A stretch of DNA of 64,000 bases from Neolewinella agarilytica (GTDB taxonomy: Bacteria; Bacteroidota; Bacteroidia; Chitinophagales; Saprospiraceae): positions 248,001 to 312,000 of the forward strand of contig NZ_FOFB01000002.1 in NCBI RefSeq assembly GCF_900110645.1. The letters run 5' to 3'. Shown here piece by piece: positions 62,301 to 64,000 of this stretch (the first letter of the stretch is position 1; the number at the start of each line of letters is the position of its first letter). A program made the position numbers and the translations under genes. The notes under the pieces were generated by a model, which saw only the letters and a list, made by a program, of their open reading frames with translations, was not told where the DNA came from and searched no databases.

Positions 62301-64000
62301 CCACCTCTCCCACCGGAGCCGATATGAACTCCACGGGTCAGGACGTAACGGAAGGCATTACTGCTGATGATACGCTCGAGAATGGTGACCAGGCAGCACC
62401 TGGTGAACCGACGAGCTCAGCGCCCTTCACGCTTACAGCGGGAATGGAAGGCGTCAACGAGCCCGGTCAGGGCGGTACGCAGGACGTCGATAATGGCTTC
62501 CCCGATGAGAACGGTAACATGTCTGTTGACTTCGGTTTCGTACCGATGATGTCCATTGGTTCTACAGTATTCTATGATGTGGATGACAGTGGTGATCAGG
62601 ATCTTTCTGACCCACTGGAAAGCGGCATTGAAGGCGCTACGGTTAACCTGTACTTTGATGCTGACGGTGACGGCATGATCACGGGCACGGAGTTGACCAC
62701 ACCGATTGCGACGACGATGACGGACGCTGATGGAAACTATCTCTTCGAAGACCTTGCTCCTGGTAACTACCAGGTTGGTGTAACGCCAGTTGCTGGCAGC
62801 GACGCGCTGGTAGCTTCGAGCACTGCCACGCCGTCTGACGACGACGTTGATGGTACTAATGATGGTACGCAGGCGGGAGGTTCCGGCACGGAATCTATCT
62901 CTTCCATCCTTGAACTGGTACCAGGCGATGAGCCACAGGGTGGAGACGAAAGCTTCCCCGGCGGTGAGCAGGATGATACTGCTCCACTGGACGACGGCAG
63001 CGGTAACATGACGGTTGACTTTGGTTTTGTACCTTCTAACAGCCTAGGCTCTACTGTATTCATTGATTATGATGATGATGGAATGCAGGATGCTACGGAA
63101 ACCGGTATTGCTGGTGTAGAAGTTCAGCTTCTTGCTGACACTGACGGTGATGGTGTTCCTGAAACCGTAGTAGCCACAACTACTACAAACGGTAATGGTG
63201 ACTACTTCTTCTCTAATCTTCCAGACGGTAACTACCAAGTGGTTCTTCCTAATGGTGTGGAGGACGCAGTTGCTTCTACACCAGTAGATGGTACGGCAAC
63301 GAATGCAGACCTTCAGAATGGTACCATGCAAGCCGACGGTTCAATATCTTCTCAAGTAATTATGCTTGCGGCAGGTGACAATCCTGTTGAAAACGATGGT
63401 ACCACTGGCGATGATCAGGATGCTGATGACCCAGCTAACAATGTCTTCGATGCTAATGGTAATATGACCATTGATTTTGGTGTAGTACCTGAATTCAGTC
63501 TCGGTTCTACTGTGTTCGAGGATACCAACAATAATGCCGAACAGGATCCTGGCGAAGAAGGCGTGGAAGGTGTAGAAGTAACCCTGTATGAGGACACTGA
63601 CATGAGTGGTGATTTCTCCCCCGGAGACATGGTGGTAGCTACAACCACTACTGACATGAATGGTGATTACTTCTTCGATGGCCTTCCCGCTGGCGACTAC
63701 TTGGTAGGTATTCTTCCAACGGAAGACCTCCCACTTTCTTCTGATGACACACTTGATGAAGATGATGCCGATACTACGCCAGTTGATGGCGATGATAATG
63801 GTACTCAGTCTGACGGTGCCGGATCTCCTATATACACTGGAGTCGTAACCCTTGGTGACGGACCTGAACCTGCTGATAACGTTGAGCTCGGGCAAGGCGG
63901 CACTCAAGATGGTGTTGATGGCTCGCAAGATGACCTGTCAGGTAATATGACTCTGGATCTAGGCCTGTTCCCAGGCTTGTCCGTTGGTTCTACTGTTTTC
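59351..64000 (+). CDS. Giant SdrD-B-repeat surface protein, 3' partial
   Basis: An open frame of 1550 codons runs from ATG 59351 off the right edge. ATG 59420 (MTSIRFLKTRESLSVVFLSL) is an equally good start with a standard signal peptide ending PLSAQ. After an N-terminal region of about 250 residues, eight complete SdrD-B-like units of about 155-163 residues begin with SxGSTVFxDxNDDG at roughly 60190, 60676, 61140, 61596, 62085, 62550, 63037 and 63495, and a ninth starts at about 63975. Each has TTTDANGDYFFDxLxxGxY and ends NGNMTVDFGFxP. Asp-rich loops suggest calcium binding. Such proteins form rod-like surface adhesins in Bacteroidota, usually with a T9SS type B tail, which would lie beyond the window. 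Confidence 0.88.
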   Translation, partial: MNTFFDNYSSINIFGQVPRNRNLMTSIRFLKTRESLSVVFLSLLFLMLSGPLSAQVVVTAAASCSDLAGVQAEANQYYVDVTAVTNDTATTVTSFEVTIAGTTQTFSGAPLTFGPFTHSGAGGAVQVVTADDNSNAGASGTAEVPEILCGVRPDGGQASGGFCMVTDDPDEPTGAILVQSEPGTFLAGGSSGQVQTYVLVDDAGIIVQSNMTGLFTGLDSDTFMVYAVNYRDGETVDEFLIPGGSFDPVQEAFDGMTTGTDLDNACYTICDAAPVPVNCMSIGSTVFTDNDNNAMYDPVAGEMGIAGIMVELFAVSSTGMADSLVATTTTDPDGNYFFGGLDEGMYVVSIPTTPTDYPTSSTDAATPDDATPDDTDSGIQAMSGDPVMSGIITLTAQMEPTGTAESGTGGDQDDNVSTATATSDDDANGDMTVDFGFAPSMSLGSTVFYDSNDDGMQDLTDPLEGGIEGVDVFIYAVDPLTGSPVGPPLAMTTTDANGDYFFDDLLPGVEYIVGVLPPDDALQASSNTVTDPDDNIDGVNDGTQGPDFMAFPQSFSQPITLEFDNEPTTEVGTGGMQDDDNDSNGNMTVDFGFVPSNSVGSTVFFDMNDDGIQMGANEVGVEGVIVQLLGDPDGDGIFEVIATDTTDANGDYFFPNLPDGDYEVVLPNGVGGGDASSVVSNDPADEMVQNGTMQADGSISSGQFTLTAGDNPTELDGTTGDDQDADDPANNIFDANGNMTIDFGIVPTMSIGSTVFYDVDDSGDQDASDPLESGVAGATVNLYFDANGDGMITGAELTTPIAMTTTDADGNYLFDSLATGFYQVGVLAPDDAITASTTQSVADDDLDGTNDGAQSLGAGAGNESLSGLVELVVGDEPQGGDESFQGGDQDDSAPLQDGNGNMTVDFGFIPTNSVGSTVFYDMNDDGMQSGANEIGIAGVTVELYLDDDNDPATDPVLVGTTMTDMNGDYFFGNLPDGTYTVVIPTSPTGADMNSTGQDVTEGITADDTLENGDQAAPGEPTSSAPFTLTAGMEGVNEPGQGGTQDVDNGFPDENGNMSVDFGFVPMMSIGSTVFYDVDDSGDQDLSDPLESGIEGATVNLYFDADGDGMITGTELTTPIATTMTDADGNYLFEDLAPGNYQVGVTPVAGSDALVASSTATPSDDDVDGTNDGTQAGGSGTESISSILELVPGDEPQGGDESFPGGEQDDTAPLDDGSGNMTVDFGFVPSNSLGSTVFIDYDDDGMQDATETGIAGVEVQLLADTDGDGVPETVVATTTTNGNGDYFFSNLPDGNYQVVLPNGVEDAVASTPVDGTATNADLQNGTMQADGSISSQVIMLAAGDNPVENDGTTGDDQDADDPANNVFDANGNMTIDFGVVPEFSLGSTVFEDTNNNAEQDPGEEGVEGVEVTLYEDTDMSGDFSPGDMVVATTTTDMNGDYFFDGLPAGDYLVGILPTEDLPLSSDDTLDEDDADTTPVDGDDNGTQSDGAGSPIYTGVVTLGDGPEPADNVELGQGGTQDGVDGSQDDLSGNMTLDLGLFPGLSVGSTVF

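Noticed and set aside
59543..63928. Minus- and plus-strand short frames over the SdrD-B gene
   Set aside because: The real frame is open from 59351 to the window end with clear repeat units; the others are shadows.
1..64000. tRNA, rRNA or tmRNA genes
   Set aside because: No cloverleaf-like element or rRNA sequence was recognised in any gap on either strand.

Overview
The window looks like chromosome from a member of the Bacteroidota, most likely of the Saprospiria (Lewinella-like) group. The reasons are Bacteroidota -7 promoter boxes (TAnnTTTG), type IX secretion C-terminal domains, many lipoprotein or CarboxypepD-regulatory outer-membrane proteins, giant HYR and SdrD-B surface proteins, and the neighbour pairs rsfS-ftsH and Skp-Skp-murI. 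The placement is by recognition only; no search was run. Most of the DNA is moderately GC-rich, but 22.6-28.3 kb is clearly AT-richer.

Layout. 1-6.8 kb: 3' part of a giant HYR-repeat secreted protein, followed by an array of small palindromes. 7.1-9.3 kb: methionine/glutamine-type aminotransferase and omega-amidase, which together form a keto-acid salvage pair. 9.4-14.1 kb: an epimerase remnant, a DUF1801 gene, then a BlaI-type repressor with three phased operators and a BlaR1-type M56 protease whose sensor is replaced by a long ankyrin array. 14.4-19.4 kb: TonB-dependent receptor, lipoprotein sulfatase, FAD amine oxidase. 19.5-22.6 kb: threonine degradation (kbl, SDR-type tdh) with a divergent Lrp/AsnC regulator. 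22.7-28.3 kb: an AT-rich island with a frameshifted M43-type metalloprotease, a T9SS-sorted protein, a 160-bp MITE-like palindrome, a frameshifted fulvocin C-like bacteriocin precursor and an ABC transporter. 28.5-41.6 kb: housekeeping block (rnr, duplicated cupredoxin-like protein, two Skp/OmpH chaperones, murI, DinB-like, pnp, MDR oxidoreductase, two small membrane proteins, argH). 41.6-46.6 kb: Uma2 nuclease-like, nitroreductase, ftsH, rsfS, birA. 46.7-58.9 kb: TlpA-like thioredoxin, S9 peptidase, gluconokinase-like FGGY kinase, UbiA-like membrane protein, vWA protein with a receptor-like N-terminus, M42 aminopeptidase, pyrE, NUDIX hydrolase. 59.3-64.0 kb: 5' part of a giant SdrD-B repeat protein running off the window.

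The most unusual signal is a dispersed roughly 20-bp word (TTGCACCYGCGTCCGCGCCC and variants). I found 17 copies on both strands, in gaps and inside coding sequences of conserved enzymes, where it is read in several different frames. Other repeat families are present: heptamer arrays that appear to have overwritten the murI start, twin 3'-end repeats with a 9-bp minisatellite, paired hairpins around the omega-amidase gene, and a TA-flanked MITE. Several genes also have the -7 box only 4-5 nt before the ATG, which predicts leaderless mRNAs. Positions, percentages and repeat counts were read by eye.
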